Assembly: GCF_036924745.1 (NCBI RefSeq)
Contig: NZ_JAZHSD010000001.1
Location: forward strand, 5,146,001 to 5,210,000
DNA from: Bradyrhizobium sp. AZCC 1693
GTDB lineage: Bacteria; Pseudomonadota; Alphaproteobacteria; Rhizobiales; Xanthobacteraceae
Length of the DNA: 64,000 bases
Direction of reading: 5' to 3'
Shown: in pieces, positions 1 to 9,198 of the stretch
Layout of the letters: each line of letters starts with the position of its first letter
Position numbering within the stretch: position 1 is the first letter of the stretch
Translations under genes and position numbers: made by a program
The notes under the pieces: model-generated
The model's database searches: none
The model's input: the letters and a program-made list of their open reading frames with translations, nothing else
Told to the model about the DNA's origin: nothing

Positions 1-155
1 TGCAAGGGAGACGGCACCCCGTTCCCCACCTTTGCGGCAGAAAATGGCGGCAGAAAAAAATTCTCCCGCCCCAATTCTCCCACGTCTGGGGATCAGGGAG
101 GGAGAGGCTGGGGAGGAGCCGGACCCTTAAGGGGCAGGTCCTGTTCCTGCTGCCA

Positions 156-1586
156 CTATTCCTGCAATTGCCGCTTCAGCGACTCGACCTCTTCGGACAG
201 CGCGATATCCCGCGCCACCAGTGCCTCGATCTTGCGCACGGCATGCAGCACCGTGGTGTGGTCGCGCCCGCCGAACCGGCGGCCGATCTCGGGCAGCGAA
301 CGCAGCGTCAGCGTCTTCGCTAGATACATCGCGACCTGGCGCGGACGAACGACGTTGGCGGTCCGCCGCGACGACAGCAGGTCCGAACGGCTGACATTGT
401 ACTGCCGGGCGACCACCCGCTGGATGTCCTCGATCTTGATCCGCTTCGGTTCCTGCGGACGGATCAGGTCGCGCACCTCGCGCTCGGCCATTTCCAGCGT
501 CACCGGCTGGTTGTTGAGCTTGGAATGGGCGAGCAGGCGGTTGATGGCGCCTTCGAGGTCGCGGCCGTTATGGGTGATGGTGCGCGCCAGATAATCCAGC
601 ACCGCTTCCGGCACGTCGAAGCTTGCATGATGCGCACGCGCAGCCGCCACGCGCGACTTCAGGATTCCGAGCCGCAGCTCTTCGCCGAGCGAACCCATCT
701 CCACGACGAGACCGCCGGCCAGCCGCGAGCGCACGCGATCGTCGAGGCTTTCGAGATCGGACGGCGGCCGGTCGGCGGCGATCACCACCTGGCGGCCGGC
801 ATCGATCAGCGCGTTCAGCGTGTGGCAAAACTCGGCCTGGGTCGATTTGCCCTGCAGGAACTGCAGATCGTCGATCACGAGCACGTCGATGCCGCGTAGC
901 GCCTCCTTGAACGCCAGCGCCGTCTGCGTCTTCAGCGCGGCGACGAAGCCGTACATGAATTTCTCGGCGGTGAGATAGAGCACCTTGCGTTCGCTGCCGG
1001 AATTGCCGGCCCACGTCACCGCCTGCAGCAGATGGGTTTTGCCGAGGCCGACGCCGGCGTGAATGTAGAGCGGGTTGAACATCACGGGATCGCCGCGGCG
1101 TCCTTCGGCGACCTGGCGCGCGGCGGCATGGGCCAGCGTATTAGAGCGGCCGATCACGAAGCTTGCAAAGGTCAGGCGCGGGTCGAGCGGCGAGCCGCCG
1201 AGCGCATCATGGCTGGCGGATACCGGCGCCGTCGCAGTCGCGCGCAGTTCCGGCGCGGGGCGGGCATTGGCCTGCTCGATGCGGCGTTGATCGGCTGGAG
1301 CTGCGGCTTCCTTGGCGGGCGCGGCGCAGCGCATCGCCGTGCGCACGGTGAGGTCGATCCGGTGCACTTCGGGCATCTCGGCCTGCCAGCAGGTCAGGAC
1401 GCGGTCGGCGTAATGCGCCTGGATCCAGCTCTTGAGGAACCGGGTCGGAACCGACAGATGCACGCTCTCGTCCTGCACGCCTTCCAAATCCATGCGCGCA
1501 AACCAGCTCGTATAGACGTCCTCGCCCACGGTCGTCCGCAACCGTCCCTTCACGCGCGACCAGCGATCCTGTTCCGTATTTGTCAT
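156..1586 (-). CDS. dnaA: Chromosomal replication initiator DnaA
   Basis: Initiator ATPase that binds DnaA boxes at the origin and opens it; also a transcription factor. The 476-residue product has the family layout: N-terminal domain with [10 protein letters not shown], a variable linker (about 85-130), an AAA+ core with Walker A GVGLGKT (178-184) and Walker B VLVIDD (235-240), and a C-terminal domain carrying the DnaA signature [15 protein letters not shown]. The frame stays open upstream to 1700, but the ATG at 1586 (MTNTEQDRW) matches the usual alphaproteobacterial N-terminus, while the extra 38 residues look like untranslated leader. Transcribed away from rpsT across a 1.3 kb non-coding tract. 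dnaN, its usual downstream partner, is not visible in the 155 bases left before the window edge. Confidence 0.97.
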   Translation of the reverse strand: MTNTEQDRWSRVKGRLRTTVGEDVYTSWFARMDLEGVQDESVHLSVPTRFLKSWIQAHYADRVLTCWQAEMPEVHRIDLTVRTAMRCAAPAKEAAAPADQRRIEQANARPAPELRATATAPVSASHDALGGSPLDPRLTFASFVIGRSNTLAHAAARQVAEGRRGDPVMFNPLYIHAGVGLGKTHLLQAVTWAGNSGSERKVLYLTAEKFMYGFVAALKTQTALAFKEALRGIDVLVIDDLQFLQGKSTQAEFCHTLNALIDAGRQVVIAADRPPSDLESLDDRVRSRLAGGLVVEMGSLGEELRLGILKSRVAAARAHHASFDVPEAVLDYLARTITHNGRDLEGAINRLLAHSKLNNQPVTLEMAEREVRDLIRPQEPKRIKIEDIQRVVARQYNVSRSDLLSSRRTANVVRPRQVAMYLAKTLTLRSLPEIGRRFGGRDHTTVLHAVRKIEALVARDIALSEEVESLKRQLQE

Positions 1587-2850
1587 TGCCTGAGAACTTT
1601 TCTGAATGAGTAATGGTGTTTGCGAAATCGGCTGGCGCGTTGCCTTGCAGGTTTCCCGCCAGACGTGACCTCCGACGCGGAGCTTCAGCCACCAGGACAA
1701 AGATCAGGCGTTCGGCGGAATCGCCGTTGCTCAGATCGAAGGCTGGATGGAGTGAGAGGCTACCGCGAGGTCAGCGCGTACCCGACGGTCTGGCCGGAGT
1801 TCGCGTGGGTGGACGACTGGAAACGTCGTTCAGGGATTCAGAAGCGGTCTCGATGGAAATAAGCGTGCCGAATGTCGCGTTGATTCCGTAAAGCATAGTA
1901 CCTCCCCCTCTCGCCGCGAGAACGCGCGGCGAGCAATCACATCACCAGTGTTTTCAAAGCCAGTCTGCTGCTACCGAACATCCGCTTGTCCGACCGCTGC
2001 GCCGCCGCGTATCTCAGTCTGTCGTCTTCAACACGTTCACGAACTCCGCGTTCCCAATCGCTGCATCGTCGGCAAGCATCTTATTCCCCTTATCCGGAAC
2101 GCGCTGAACGCGAGCACCACGCCAGGAAATTTAGACACAGAACAGCCGCTCTCATATTGCTATGAGTTACCAACTCAGCTTCGCTTGGAAAGCGTCGCTA
2201 ACGCGCACACCGCCGCCGATTTGCACGTCCGCTCTTGGGTCTCATACCGCGCTGGTCAGGAGAGCCTTGGGCGTCGCGAACGAGTTACAAATACACCAAG
2301 CGCGATTTCTGACAATCCGTGATTCGACGAAGTGGCCCGACTCATCGACGGTGTTGCAACACTGCAATTGCGAAACTCCACACCAAGTTTTTGAATCCGC
2401 GCGCAGAATCGCGCGGCGCCGACAAGCGTGACAATTTTCGCTGCACTCGCAAAATTTTTTAAGAAACCGTTACAATCGTGGTTACCGCGACCGTTTTTCA
2501 AAACGCTTGTGCTCGCTATGTGGATAAGTGATTAGCGAAGCGATGCTTTTCGGAATTGTTTTTCAGGGTAACCCTGCCCGGCAGCGATGGGGCGGAAGAA
2601 GCCGGCTTCGGATTGGTCGGCCGTTGCGATCGCGCTTCTCGCAAGTGCGCACAGCAAACGCCGGTGCAATAAATTGCACCACGTAAAATTACGGGCGCTG
2701 GAAATGTGACACGGAAGGCGGTGTTCAGCAACGGGACAATTGAATTGTCACGGTACGTGCTTTCAGCGTGAGCCCGAAATGCAACAGGATGCACGTGCGT
2801 GGTGAAATGGATTTTCCGGTTCGCGCGCTCGCTCCGGCATCGCAGAAAAA
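1587..2850. other. Long non-coding tract between dnaA and rpsT (candidate origin/dnaA control region)
   Basis: About 1.26 kb with no convincing gene; the short open frames here lack family features and good ribosome sites. It is less GC-rich than its surroundings, most clearly around 2430-2510. It holds a perfect DnaA box (2519-2527), clustered GANTC sites and small perfect palindromes: a 7-bp stem at 2663-2680 (ggtgcaa/ttgcacc) and a 7-bp stem at 2735-2749 (gacaatt/aattgtc). It must at least contain the dnaA promoter. An origin role is inference. Confidence 0.6.
2321..2527. promoter_or_regulatory. DnaA box with GANTC cluster and CtrA-like site
   Basis: Seen: TTATCCACA on the minus strand at 2519-2527, a perfect consensus DnaA box. 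GANTC, the CcrM methylation target in alphaproteobacteria, occurs four times in 90 bp (2321, 2339, 2393, 2406). TTAA-N7-TTAC at 2459-2473 differs by one base from the CtrA consensus TTAA-N7-TTAA and lies at the end of an A/T run. In Caulobacter-type cell-cycle control these three site types occur together at the origin and at the dnaA and ctrA promoters. Only the DnaA box is strong by itself. Confidence 0.5.
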
Positions 2851-2877
2851 CAAAAGCCCGGCGAAGCCGGGCTTTTG
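2851..2877 (-). terminator. Rho-independent terminator of rpsT
   Basis: Perfect 12-bp stem (caaaagcccggc / gccgggcttttg) around a GAA loop, 23 bp past the rpsT stop. Read on the minus strand, the stem ends in the T tract needed for intrinsic termination. The symmetry also gives a T tract on the plus strand. Confidence 0.9.
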
Positions 2878-2899
2878 ACGAATATCTATTTCTCTCAGT

Positions 2900-3166
2900 T
2901 CACTTCGCGAGCTTGGCGATCGCGTGCGTCAGGCGCGACACTTTCCGGCTCGCATTGTTCCTGTGAATGATGTTGCGCTGGGCGGCTTGCATCAGCTCCG
3001 GTTCCGCGTGCTTCATCGCCTTGAGCGCCGCCTCGCGATCGCCGCTCTTGATCGCTTCCTCGACGGTGCGGACCGCGCCACGCATCTGGGTGCGGCGCGA
3101 CTTGTTGACGATGGTTCGGCGGGCAATCTTGCGGGTCGCCTTTTTGGCGGAAGTGGTATTGGCCAT
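2900..3166 (-). CDS. rpsT: 30S ribosomal protein S20
   Basis: Small-subunit protein that binds 16S rRNA and assists 30S assembly. The 88-residue product is the normal length and strongly basic, beginning [17 protein letters not shown], with helical repeats rich in Lys, Arg and Ala and the typical NKSRRTQMR segment. The ATG at 3166 is chosen because S20 proteins start with this short sequence; the open frame runs upstream only by lack of stops. Monocistronic, ending at the hairpin at 2851-2877. The rpsT-dnaA pairing is usual in the Nitrobacteraceae. Confidence 0.97.
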   Translation of the reverse strand: MANTTSAKKATRKIARRTIVNKSRRTQMRGAVRTVEEAIKSGDREAALKAMKHAEPELMQAAQRNIIHRNNASRKVSRLTHAIAKLAK

Positions 3167-3554
3167 GTTCTCAACTATCCTTCGGCTGTCATCGCTCGGG
3201 TGGTCGGCCCTTGAGCGCGCCGGCCGTTCAAATTGCGTGATCGACGCTGGTTGTGTTTTCCAGGGTGTTCTGACGTAAGCCGTTCTTGAGGGTGCCATGG
3301 ACGGAAGCCAAAATGCTCCCGCCAAAATGCACCCAAAGGCGGCGCTGCTCAAAGAACAGCGGCGGCGGGATTGCGCCCGCCGCCATTGGGGGTCTTATAG
3401 AGGGCTGGTGCTGCACCGTCAACGCTTTCCGCCCTCCCCGAAAGACCGGGAAGGGGGCCGGAAATGGCGGGTAAGGTGCTGATGAGGTTGAATTTCCGGG
3501 GTGCCCCCGGTATTGGCTGACGGCCTTTGGCGGCGACAGATATCAAGGTGACGC
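3167..3554. other. Divergent intergenic region rpsT / small membrane protein
   Basis: 388 bp with no credible gene. It contains the leaders and promoters of rpsT (minus) and of the membrane protein at 3555 (plus). A GC-rich self-complementary segment at about 3358-3385 could form a hairpin in the rpsT leader. No clear promoter hexamers were identified. Confidence 0.4.
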
Positions 3555-3872
3555 ATGATCCGCGGTTTTTTCCGGCTAATCGGCCTGCTGCTCCTGGCCG
3601 GCGGATTCATCTTCATGGTCTATGACGGCGCCCGTTTTGTCGCCGACCAGACCCTGCGGTTCACCCGGTTTGGCCAGTTCTGGAACGACGTCCATCAGTC
3701 CAGCCAGCTGGCGTTCCGGACCTGGGTCGAGGGTGCCGCGCCCTGGCTCTGGAACGACGTCATCAAGGTCCTGCTGGATCAGCCGGTTTTTGCCGTGCTG
3801 GGCGTCGTCGGCATTCTGCTCATGATCCTGTTCCGGCCCCGCAAGCCATTGATCGGCTATTCGCGGGACTGA
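3555..3872 (+). CDS. Small conserved inner-membrane protein
   Basis: 105-residue protein of unknown function. Two hydrophobic segments, about residues 6-25 (LIGLLLLAGGFIFMVYDGA) and 76-93 (PVFAVLGVVGILLMILF), predict a two-pass inner-membrane protein with a roughly 50-residue loop rich in Trp and Phe, and a short basic tail (RPRKPLIGYSRD). The ATG follows ggtgacgc, only a modest ribosome site. I believe similar small proteins sit beside rpsT/dnaA or msrA in related genomes, but that is from memory. It may share transcription with msrA, which starts 128 bp downstream. Confidence 0.75.
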   Translation: MIRGFFRLIGLLLLAGGFIFMVYDGARFVADQTLRFTRFGQFWNDVHQSSQLAFRTWVEGAAPWLWNDVIKVLLDQPVFAVLGVVGILLMILFRPRKPLIGYSRD

Positions 3873-4000
3873 CCTGGCCCTGCCCGCCCTCGGGTCGCGG
3901 TGTAACAGGGCTGCGGTATCCGGCGTAAAAGACATATATTACAGGGCCAACCGGCCGACGCCGTTGCCGCGTCCGCCGATGTCCCGCCTGGAGGTACTCC

Positions 4001-4657
4001 ATGCTGTTCATGCGCAAGACCACCGTGTTGCCGAGTGCAGCCGAAGCGCTGCCGGGCCGTGCCAACCCGATACCGACCGCCACCACGCATTTCGTCAACG
4101 GCCGCAAGCTGCAGCCGCCCTATCCAGCCGGCCTTGAGCAGGCGGTGTTCGGCCTCGGCTGTTTCTGGGGCGCAGAGCGAAAGTTCTGGGAACTCGGTGA
4201 CGGCATCCATGCGACCGCCGTCGGCTATGCCGGCGGGCATACGCCCAATCCGAGCTATGAAGAGGTTTGTTCAGGACGCACCGGTCATACCGAAGTGGTG
4301 CTGGTCGTGTTCGATCCGAAGAAGATCTCCTACGAGCAACTGCTGAAGACGTTCTGGGAAAATCACAACCCGACGCAGGGCATGCGCCAGGGCAACGATG
4401 TCGGCACCCAGTATCGCTCGGCGATCTACACGTTCGGCGATGCGCAGCGCCACGCCGCCGACGCGTCGAAGGCAACGTATCAGAAGGCGCTGGCAGCGAA
4501 GGGTCTCGGCGCCATCACCACCGAGATCGCGCCATCGGGCGAATTCTATTACGCCGAGGACTATCATCAGCAATATCTCGCCAAGAACCCGGCGGGCTAT
4601 TGCGGATTGGGCGGCACCGGCGTGTCATGCCCGATCGGCGTCGGCGTGAGTGCCTGA
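4001..4657 (+). CDS. msrA: Peptide-methionine (S)-S-oxide reductase MsrA
   Basis: Reduces the S-epimer of methionine sulfoxide in proteins and free methionine, repairing oxidative damage with thioredoxin as electron donor. The 218-residue product has the catalytic motif GCFWG (53-57, nucleophile C54) and family motifs [20 protein letters not shown] and YRSAIY. C-terminal cysteines in [13 protein letters not shown] are placed to act as resolving residues. The first ATG sits behind a ggaggt ribosome site at 3990-3995, so the roughly 45-residue N-terminal extension before the core, seen in larger MsrA proteins, is retained. No signal peptide is evident, so it is probably cytoplasmic. Confidence 0.96.
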   Translation: MLFMRKTTVLPSAAEALPGRANPIPTATTHFVNGRKLQPPYPAGLEQAVFGLGCFWGAERKFWELGDGIHATAVGYAGGHTPNPSYEEVCSGRTGHTEVVLVVFDPKKISYEQLLKTFWENHNPTQGMRQGNDVGTQYRSAIYTFGDAQRHAADASKATYQKALAAKGLGAITTEIAPSGEFYYAEDYHQQYLAKNPAGYCGLGGTGVSCPIGVGVSA

Positions 4658-4674
4658 CTCGTGCTTCTTCTTAA

Positions 4675-4857
4675 CCTCGCCCCGCTTGCGGGGAGAGGTC
4701 GGATTGCCTCGGCGATGCGAAGCATCGTCCGGAGCAATCCGGGTGAGGGGGTACAGGTTTCTCGGCGATCTCACGTGCGGATAGAAGCCCCTCACCCCAA
4801 CCCCTCTAAGAGCGAGCTTCGCTCGTCTCGACCCCGTGAAGAACGGGGAGAGGGAGC
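4675..4857. repeat. Palindromic intergenic repeat (CTCGCCCC family)
   Basis: 183-bp element between msrA and the polysaccharide-export gene. Its ends are related in inverted orientation (cctcgccccgcttgcgggga and a closing gaacggggagaggg), and it has internal hairpins cccgcttgcggg, gatgcgaagcatc and gagcgagcttcgctc. This is the style of the abundant rhizobial palindromic elements. It codes for nothing evident. Confidence 0.8.
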
Positions 4858-4953
4858 TTCGCGTCCCGCCGTTCCACTCTCCCCGCAAAAAAACCCTTTG
4901 TTAACCATACCCGGTGCAAGACTAAAGCTGTCTCGCTTTGAGGGCTGGCTCCG

Positions 4954-5706
4954 GTGCGGGTTGTGCGCGCGTTTCGAATACCGATCACTGCGATCATCAC
5001 CGCGCTCGCTCTGTCGGGCTGCATGCGCACGACCGGGCCGGTCGCCGTCGCGCCGCTGGGCGATCTCGATTCAGTGGCCTATGGCCAGGCTGACAGCCCG
5101 CCGCCGCAGGCGGTCGTGGCCGATTCCGGCGGCGGCGCCATCGGCGCGCTTCGCGCGGCCTTCGCCGCCGCGCCGCGCGCGGCACCAGCCCCCGTCGTCG
5201 TTGCCGCACCCGTCGCCTATGTCGAACCCGCACCCGTGCGGTACGACGCGGCCTATCATCTCGATGCCGGCGACAGGCTACGCGTCGTTGTCTATGGCCA
5301 GGAAGGCCTGACCAACACCTATGCGGTTAGTGCCGGCGGCTCGATCACGATGCCGCTGATCGGTTCGGTGCCGGCGCGCGGCCGCACCACGGCGGGACTG
5401 GCGGCTGAGATATCAGCGAAGTTGCGTCGCGGTTTCATCAGAGAGCCGTCGGTGGCGGTGGAGATCGAAGCGTATCGGCCGTTCTTCATTCTTGGCGAGG
5501 TCGCAGCACCCGGGCAATATCCGTATGTGCCGAACATGACGGTCGAGAGTGCGGTGGCGATCGCCGGTGGTTTCTCGCCGCGCGCCCGCCGCGATAGCGT
5601 CACGGTCACCCACACCGATGCGTCGGGAACGGCGCGCTTCGTCGTTCCGCCCGGCAGCCCGATCGGTCCCGGCGATACCGTGCTCGTCAGCGAGCGCTGG
5701 TTCTAG
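4954..5706 (+). CDS. Polysaccharide biosynthesis/export outer-membrane lipoprotein (Wza/GumB type)
   Basis: Family members form the outer-membrane channel through which exopolysaccharide leaves the cell. The 250-residue product begins with a lipoprotein signal: hydrophobic stretch followed by lipobox LSGC (20-23, lipidated C23). A Pro/Ala-rich linker (about 60-95) precedes a Poly_export domain (about 100-170, from YHLDAGDRLRVVVYGQE) and an SLBB-like domain (FFILGEVAAPGQYPYVPNMT onward). The start is GTG. It is shorter than full Wza (about 380 residues) and stands alone, so it may serve a locus elsewhere. TTAACCAT, a CtrA-type half site, lies at 4901-4908. Confidence 0.88.
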   Translation: MRVVRAFRIPITAIITALALSGCMRTTGPVAVAPLGDLDSVAYGQADSPPPQAVVADSGGGAIGALRAAFAAAPRAAPAPVVVAAPVAYVEPAPVRYDAAYHLDAGDRLRVVVYGQEGLTNTYAVSAGGSITMPLIGSVPARGRTTAGLAAEISAKLRRGFIREPSVAVEIEAYRPFFILGEVAAPGQYPYVPNMTVESAVAIAGGFSPRARRDSVTVTHTDASGTARFVVPPGSPIGPGDTVLVSERWF

Positions 5707-5805
5707 AGCATTATCGGTTCTGATTGAATCAGAACCGAAGCTCTGGATTCTTGTTTTGACGCGTTTTCTTCACGCGAACCGGTACCCACTTCGCTCGAAA
5801 ACGCT
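5707..5805. repeat. Repeat element with strong hairpin downstream of the export gene
   Basis: Starts just after the stop codon. A perfect 11-bp stem with a one-base loop (5715-5737, cggttctgatt/aatcagaaccg) is followed by the segment acgcgttttcttcacgcgaa. The second half recurs, inverted, at 30271-30349. The hairpin may also terminate transcription. The remaining gap to 6152 shows nothing further except a weak hairpin near 5873. Confidence 0.75.
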
Positions 5806-6152
5806 ATAGGGCGCGCCGCCTCTTCATCGAACCGTCATTGAGCCGGCCCTTTCTTGAGCAGTTGTGTCAGGCAAATGCCTCGCATTTGGCCAAGAAAATT
5901 CATCATCCGTTTTCGCGCCGGCGGAGTCGGGCGTTCTGCATCTAACTTGCAGTGGCGGAGATGCGGCTTCGCACGTGTCTGGAAGCCTTGTGGGCGCCCG
6001 TACATCGGCTCGAACCGTCTTGGTTGCGATAAATTAGCGCTATGCGCTGACTATGTTCGAAACCTTGTTCCAAGTTGCACTGCAGCGATGTAGAAGAACG
6101 CCGTCAGATCTAGGCGCGCCGGTTTGTCGGTTAAGTGCCTGCAATCCGGAGT

Positions 6153-7163
6153 ATGACCATGAACTATCATTTGCCGGTCCGCATGGTGCGCGCGGCGACC
6201 GCGGTAGCGTTGCTCGCTTCCATCGCCGTGACGGCCTTGTGTGCCTCCGCGCATCAGGCATCGGCGGATTCCTATCCGAGCCGACGGATCACCTTTGTCG
6301 TGCCCTATCCCGCGGGCGGCGCCACCGACGTCCTTGCCCGTTTGCTCGCCAACAAATTGCAGGAGTCGTGGAAGCAGACCGTCCTCGTGGAGAACAAGTC
6401 GGGCGGCGGCGGCGTGGTCGGCAACGACTACGTGGCCAAGGCGCAGCCCGATGGTCATACCGTGCTGGTCGGCATTACGCAGATCATTCAGGCGCCGAGC
6501 CTCGTTGCGAAGCTGCCCTACGATGTCTTCAAGGATCTCGCGCCGGTCACCCAGATCTCGCTGTCGACGATCGTTCTGGTGGTCCCCGAGCAGCAGCCGA
6601 TCAAGTCCGTCAAGGAACTGGTCGATTATGCCAAGGCGAATCCCGGCAAGCCTTACGGTACCTTCGGCAATGCGACGACTTCGCATCTCTACGGCGAACT
6701 CCTCAAGAAGGTCGCCGATATCGACATGACCCACGTCCCCTATCGCGGCTCGGCTCCGCTGACGAACGACCTGCTCGCTAACACGGTTACCTCGGCGTTC
6801 CAGGACCTGACCACGGCGAGCGGGCAAATCAAGGCGGGCAAGCTCAGGGCGCTGGCGGTTGGCGGTGAAAAGCGCAGGACCGCGTTGCCCGACGTGCCGA
6901 CGATGGCCGAACTCGGTTACCCCGGTTTTGAAATCGAAGGCTGGCTCGGCGTGTTCGTGCCCGCCGCGACGCCCAAGGAGATCGTGAAGAAGCTTTCGGA
7001 CGAACTCGCCCGCATCATCGCCTCGCCCGAGGGCGTCGCCGGGATCGAGACCCTCAGCCTCGTGCCGGTGGGCGGATCGGCGGAAACGTTCGAGAAAGTC
7101 CTGCGCCGCGATTACGAACGCTGGGCCGATGTCGTGAAGGCAACCGGCGTCAAGGGCGAGTGA
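6153..7163 (+). CDS. Bug/TctC-family periplasmic solute-binding protein
   Basis: Substrate receptor of the tripartite tricarboxylate transporter type; such receptors bind carboxylates and many act as orphan receptors. The roughly 336-residue product has a signal peptide ending near SAHQASA, then the family signature YPSRRITFVVPYPAGGATD, followed by ENKSGGGGVVGNDYVAKAQPDG and HVPYRGSAPLTND. Two close ATGs (6153, 6159) follow ccgga; either could be used. A GTG at 6135 in the same frame seems too far upstream. No TctA/TctB membrane genes are near. The ligand cannot be predicted. Confidence 0.92.
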   Translation: MTMNYHLPVRMVRAATAVALLASIAVTALCASAHQASADSYPSRRITFVVPYPAGGATDVLARLLANKLQESWKQTVLVENKSGGGGVVGNDYVAKAQPDGHTVLVGITQIIQAPSLVAKLPYDVFKDLAPVTQISLSTIVLVVPEQQPIKSVKELVDYAKANPGKPYGTFGNATTSHLYGELLKKVADIDMTHVPYRGSAPLTNDLLANTVTSAFQDLTTASGQIKAGKLRALAVGGEKRRTALPDVPTMAELGYPGFEIEGWLGVFVPAATPKEIVKKLSDELARIIASPEGVAGIETLSLVPVGGSAETFEKVLRRDYERWADVVKATGVKGE

Positions 7164-7192
7164 GACGGGGGCAAGCGCTGGTTTCGCGGTGT

Positions 7193-7318
7193 CGTCATTC
7201 CGGGGCGATGCGAGAGCATCGAACTACGATGTGCAATTGCACATCAGAGAATCTCAAGATTCCCCGATGTGCAATTGCACATCTGAGGTCTGGTCCTTCG
7301 GACCATCCCGGAATGACG
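7193..7318. repeat. Palindromic repeat, CGTCATTCCGGG family, copy 1
   Basis: 126-bp element bounded by cgtcattccgggg and cccggaatgacg, with internal stems gatgcgagagcatc, gatgtgcaattgcacatc (twice: 7228-7245 and 7266-7283) and ggtccttcggacc. A same-length copy is at 57555-57680 and a shorter reversed one at 24031-24113. Confidence 0.9.
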
Positions 7319-7333
7319 GCGGAGAAGTTCGCC

Positions 7334-8008
7334 TTATCTCCCTAGATGCTTCGCGAAAAACGCCAGGCTGCGCGGCCAGGCGATATCTGCGCTGGCCTTG
7401 TCGTAGCTTGCACGTTCATCGCAGTGAAAACCGTGCTGTGCGCCGGGATAGATGTGGACCTCGACATCAGGCCGCTTGGCCTTGATGGTTTCGACATCGG
7501 CCAGCGGGATGCCCGCATCCTTTTCGCCGAAATGCAGTTGCGTCGGCACCTGCGGCTTGTCGTCGGCAAAGCGGACGACGGCGCCGCCGTAATAGCCGAC
7601 TGCGGCCGATAGGCCCGACAGCTTGGTCGCCGCCGCATAGGCAATGCTGCCGCCGAGGCAGAAGCCGATGATGCCGACCGGGCCGACATCCTTCACGGCA
7701 TCGATCGTGGCCTCTGTATCGCGCAGCATCGCGGTCCAATCCGGATTGGCGATGAACTTTCGCGCGTTCGCAATCTCGTCAGGCGAATAGCCGCACTGGA
7801 AGTCCGGCTGGGTGCGATCGAAGATCGACGGCGCGATCGCGACGTAGCCTTCGCCGGCCAACCGGTCGCACACCGCGCGGATGTGGTGATTGACGCCAAA
7901 GATCTCCTGGATCACGACGATGGCCGCCTTCGGCTTGCCCGCGGGATCGGCGCGATAGCCGCCCGGTTTGAAGCCGTCCGAAGCCGTCAGTTTGATATCC
8001 TGTCCCAC
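7334..8008 (-). CDS. Dienelactone hydrolase family protein
   Basis: Alpha/beta hydrolase of the dienelactone hydrolase family (carboxymethylenebutenolidase-like), which opens lactones in chlorocatechol breakdown, although many members have other substrates. The 224-residue product is family length. The Cys-His-Asp triad is visible: C117 in GFCLGG, D164 in GEKDAGIP, H192 in QHGFH. The conserved QEIFGVNHHIR segment (34-44) is also present. No signal peptide, so cytoplasmic. It stands alone, with no chlorocatechol pathway genes around it, so the substrate is unknown. Confidence 0.93.
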   Translation of the reverse strand: MGQDIKLTASDGFKPGGYRADPAGKPKAAIVVIQEIFGVNHHIRAVCDRLAGEGYVAIAPSIFDRTQPDFQCGYSPDEIANARKFIANPDWTAMLRDTEATIDAVKDVGPVGIIGFCLGGSIAYAAATKLSGLSAAVGYYGGAVVRFADDKPQVPTQLHFGEKDAGIPLADVETIKAKRPDVEVHIYPGAQHGFHCDERASYDKASADIAWPRSLAFFAKHLGR

Positions 8009-8068
8009 GGGTCATCCCTTCTTGCTTTGGCTTTATGGAGCCGGTTGCGCGAATGTGAGGAGCCGCGG

Positions 8069-8413
8069 CTACTGCCACATCCAGTTGTGGCCCCAATCGC
8101 CCTTCCAGCCGGCCAGCCGACCTTTACGGAATTGCAGAAAGAGCCGGTCCTTCTTGTAAAACAATCCGCTGCCGCCGATGTTGCGGAAGGTGAGGAAAAT
8201 CTCCTCGCCCGGCCGGCCACGGACGTAATTAAGCGGGGTGCCGAGTGCGCGCGCGGCTTCCTCGGCGTTCATGCCGAACGCCAGCGGAATGTTGTTCGAC
8301 AGCGTCTCGGTGAAAGGCGGCGGATAAGGGCCGCCGATCGGCGGCAGTTTTTGCGCGGCAGCGTTCGTGAAGCTGCCTGCGATCAAAGCGAGGGCCACAG
8401 CGGTTGTCTTCAT
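8069..8413 (-). CDS. Small secreted protein of unknown function
   Basis: 114-residue protein with a clear signal peptide (MKTTAVALALIAGSFTNAAA, cleavage near residue 20). The mature part of about 94 residues is rich in Gly, Trp and aromatics (FYKKDRLFLQFRKGRLAGW, GDWGHNWMWQ) and has no cysteine. It contains a segment resembling a periplasmic SmpA/OmlA-like fold (GMNAEEAARALGTPLNYV), which is only a suggestion. The start ATG overlaps the stop of the upstream hydrolase by four bases (ATGA), so the two are almost certainly co-translated. Confidence 0.8.
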   Translation of the reverse strand: MKTTAVALALIAGSFTNAAAQKLPPIGGPYPPPFTETLSNNIPLAFGMNAEEAARALGTPLNYVRGRPGEEIFLTFRNIGGSGLFYKKDRLFLQFRKGRLAGWKGDWGHNWMWQ

Positions 8414-9198
8414 GACGCGGCCTTCTGCGTTGTCTTGGCATCGAGGCCGTCGAGGAACGGCAGCACGGCGTCGATGAAGGCCTGCGGCTGGTCGATGTTG
8501 ACGGCGTGGCCGGCGGCCGGGATCACCGCCTTCTGTGCGCCGGGAATCTTGGCGGCCATGTAGTCGGAGGCGGCGAGGAACGGCGTGTCGTCGGCGCCGA
8601 CCACGATCAGCGACGGCACCTTGATATCGGGCAAGGACTCGATCACGCGGGCATCGCGCTGGGTCAGCATGCCGCGCGCGGCGCGCGCCAGCCCCGACGC
8701 GTCGCGATGGGTGACGCTGGAGCGCTCCCGGCTGGCCGATTTCAGAACCTCCAGTCCCTCGCGCTCGAAGCGGTCGCCGGTGTCATGCGCGCGCTTGTTC
8801 CAGGCCTCGCGGGCCTCGTCCTTCTTGAAGCCCGGGCCGGTGTCGATGATCAGTAGCGCGCGGACGCGGTTCGGATGGGCGCGGTAGAACGCCAGCGACA
8901 TGTAGCCGCCCAGCGACAGCCCGCCGACGATCGCTTTCTCGGCGCCGACCGCGTCGAGCAGCGCGGTCATGTCCGCCACCGTCAGCGCTTCGCTATAGGC
9001 CGCGGTATCCTCGGGGTAACCGGACTCGCCATGGCCGCGCATGTCCCACAACACGAGCTTGTGATGTTTCGACAAGGCCGCGATCTGGCCCCGCCACATC
9101 CCACTCGTTGACGAGTAGCCGTGAGTCAGCAACAGCGGTGGGCCGGAGCCGTGAACCTCGTAATAGATCTTGACGCCGTCACGATCGATTGTCGGCAT
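8410..9198 (-). CDS. Alpha/beta-fold hydrolase
   Basis: 262-residue esterase/lactonase-like hydrolase. The fold motifs are intact: oxyanion loop LLLTHGYSSTSGMW, nucleophile elbow GLSLGG (S95), acid at D203/D204 (VVGADDTPF) and catalytic His H231 (PAAGHAVN). It resembles 3-oxoadipate enol-lactonase-like hydrolases, but the substrate is not certain. The ATG at 9198 (MPTIDRDGVKIYYE) is chosen; the frame is open about 340 bp further but that part has no family resemblance. First gene of a two-gene unit with the small secreted protein (4-base overlap). Confidence 0.92.
   Translation of the reverse strand: MPTIDRDGVKIYYEVHGSGPPLLLTHGYSSTSGMWRGQIAALSKHHKLVLWDMRGHGESGYPEDTAAYSEALTVADMTALLDAVGAEKAIVGGLSLGGYMSLAFYRAHPNRVRALLIIDTGPGFKKDEAREAWNKRAHDTGDRFEREGLEVLKSASRERSSVTHRDASGLARAARGMLTQRDARVIESLPDIKVPSLIVVGADDTPFLAASDYMAAKIPGAQKAVIPAAGHAVNIDQPQAFIDAVLPFLDGLDAKTTQKAAS

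Noticed and set aside
1948..2501. Short open frames in the dnaA-rpsT gap
   Set aside because: No ribosome sites, no recognisable domains, and overlapping frames on both strands; the tract is better explained as regulatory.
7193..7318. Repeated stems considered as a CRISPR-like array
   Set aside because: Stems are parts of one palindromic element with no regular spacers; the same element recurs as a unit elsewhere. No CRISPR array or cas gene is present in the window.
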